Shown here: in pieces, positions 13,257 to 13,582 of the stretch
Layout: every line of letters begins with the position of its first letter
How positions within the stretch are numbered: position 1 is the stretch's first letter
Assembly: GCA_902478935.1 (NCBI GenBank)
Contig: CABSMV010000051.1
Location: forward strand, 1 to 13,582
Length of the DNA stretch: 13,582 nt
Reading direction: 5' to 3'
DNA from: an uncultured Collinsella sp.
Lineage (GTDB): Bacteria; Actinomycetota; Coriobacteriia; Coriobacteriales; Coriobacteriaceae
The notes under the pieces: model-generated
Told to the model about the DNA's origin: nothing
Database searches by the model: none
Seen by the model: only the letters and a program-made list of their open reading frames with translations
Translations under genes and position numbers: made by a program

Positions 13257-13558
13257 CTACAGGGTTCCTTCGCGACGAGCCTGCTCCACCTCTTTGAGTG
13301 CGTCGGCGGGAGTGAAGGAACAGGTGCCATCGCCGAGCTTGACCACCTGTATGTCGTCGCCGGTATGGGCTTCTCCGCCTTGTAGCACCACGCCGAAAAT
13401 GCCCTCGTGGGGAAAGATACAGTCGCCGGCGAGATAGTAGATGGCACAGCGGGTGTGGCAGACCTTGCCGATCTGACTGATTTCGACCAGGACATCGTTG
13501 CCAATCTTGAGCTGCGTTCCCAGGGGGAGCGAGAGCAGGTTGATGCCCTGGGTTGTGA
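13257..13558 (-). CDS. MOSC-domain protein, C-terminal 99 residues (5' truncated by adapter)
   Basis: The C-terminal part of a MOSC domain, a beta-barrel fold found in molybdenum cofactor sulfurases and in small bacterial proteins handling sulfur or molybdenum cofactor. Translating the minus strand from the adapter junction to TAG at 13257-13259 gives TTQGINLLSLPLGTQLKIGN, then QIGKVCHTRCAIYY, GDCIFPHEGIFGVVLQGG and TGDDIQVVKLG. The IGKxCHxxC, GxCxxPxEGIF and GGxxxxGDxI pattern is the MOSC signature, with the conserved cysteines present. The start is missing: in this frame the adapter brings a TAA stop just upstream, so ordinary gene callers would miss it or start it in a wrong frame. No terminator was found behind it. 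Confidence 0.85.
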
Positions 13559-13582
13559 CTGTCTCTTATACACATCTCCGAG
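13559..13582. other. Nextera transposon-end adapter (assembly artefact)
   Basis: CTGTCTCTTATACACATCT (13559-13577) is the Tn5 mosaic-end sequence of Nextera libraries, and CCGAG is the next part of the standard read-2 adapter. It is not genomic. Reading frames starting in it on the minus strand begin MCIRDS or MYKRQ, which come straight from this adapter. Confidence 0.97.

Noticed and set aside
13238..13573. A 111-codon minus-strand frame starting MYKRQ
   Set aside because: Starts in the adapter and is out of frame with the clear MOSC signature over the same bases.
12802..13575. A 257-codon minus-strand frame starting MCIRDS
   Set aside because: Its start lies in the Nextera adapter. It runs out of frame over the MOSC gene and into the front of the secreted-protein gene, and has no recognisable domain.

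Overview
The window reads as a contig end from a high-GC gut actinomycete of the Coriobacteriia, most like Collinsella. That placement is an inference from gene content and protein style: L-lactate dehydrogenase, a DUF2974 hydrolase, the acetylase-route lysine genes and a membrane Ser/Thr kinase. It was not checked by any search. The right end is artificial: the last 24 bases are Nextera transposon-end adapter, so the final gene (MOSC domain) stops at a sequencing artefact. The left end cuts through ldh.

Layout. 1-421: 3' end of ldh and its terminator. 482-1642: a secreted-lipase-like DUF2974 (Mbeg1-like) hydrolase. 1754-2758: a NdpA-type nucleoid-associated protein, with a UUCG-capped terminator. 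Two copies of a short interspersed repeat flank the hydrolase gene. 2861-6693, minus strand: a lysine/diaminopimelate operon transcribed lysA-dapA-dapB-dapH. LysA and DapA lie in one uninterrupted reading frame of 769 codons, with a strong internal Shine-Dalgarno in front of the dapA start. 6694-6949: the leader of this operon, holding a recognisable lysine riboswitch (L box) and a 12-bp alternative helix that competes with its P1 stem. 7072-8259, divergent: an M20 amidohydrolase, plausibly the N-acetyl-diaminopimelate deacetylase the acetylase pathway needs.

8274-8956: a HigB/HigA-type toxin-antitoxin pair with several inverted repeats at its promoter, followed by a small membrane protein (8986-9309). 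9415-11850: a FxLYD-domain membrane-anchored protein whose ribosome binding site is buried in a perfect 14-bp hairpin, then a small HTH regulator, then a Ser/Thr protein kinase with three C-terminal membrane segments. They may form a sensing and signalling set. 11856-11878: a bidirectional terminator. 11889-13022, minus strand: a secreted coiled-coil protein with a C-terminal lysozyme-like domain, preceded by a cluster of TCAACTTGA-type repeats. 13257-13558, minus strand: the C-terminal part of a MOSC-domain protein.

Working together: the dap genes and lysA make meso-diaminopimelate and lysine from aspartate semialdehyde by N-acetylated intermediates, and the riboswitch gives feedback by lysine. 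The aminotransferase and epimerase steps are not in the window.
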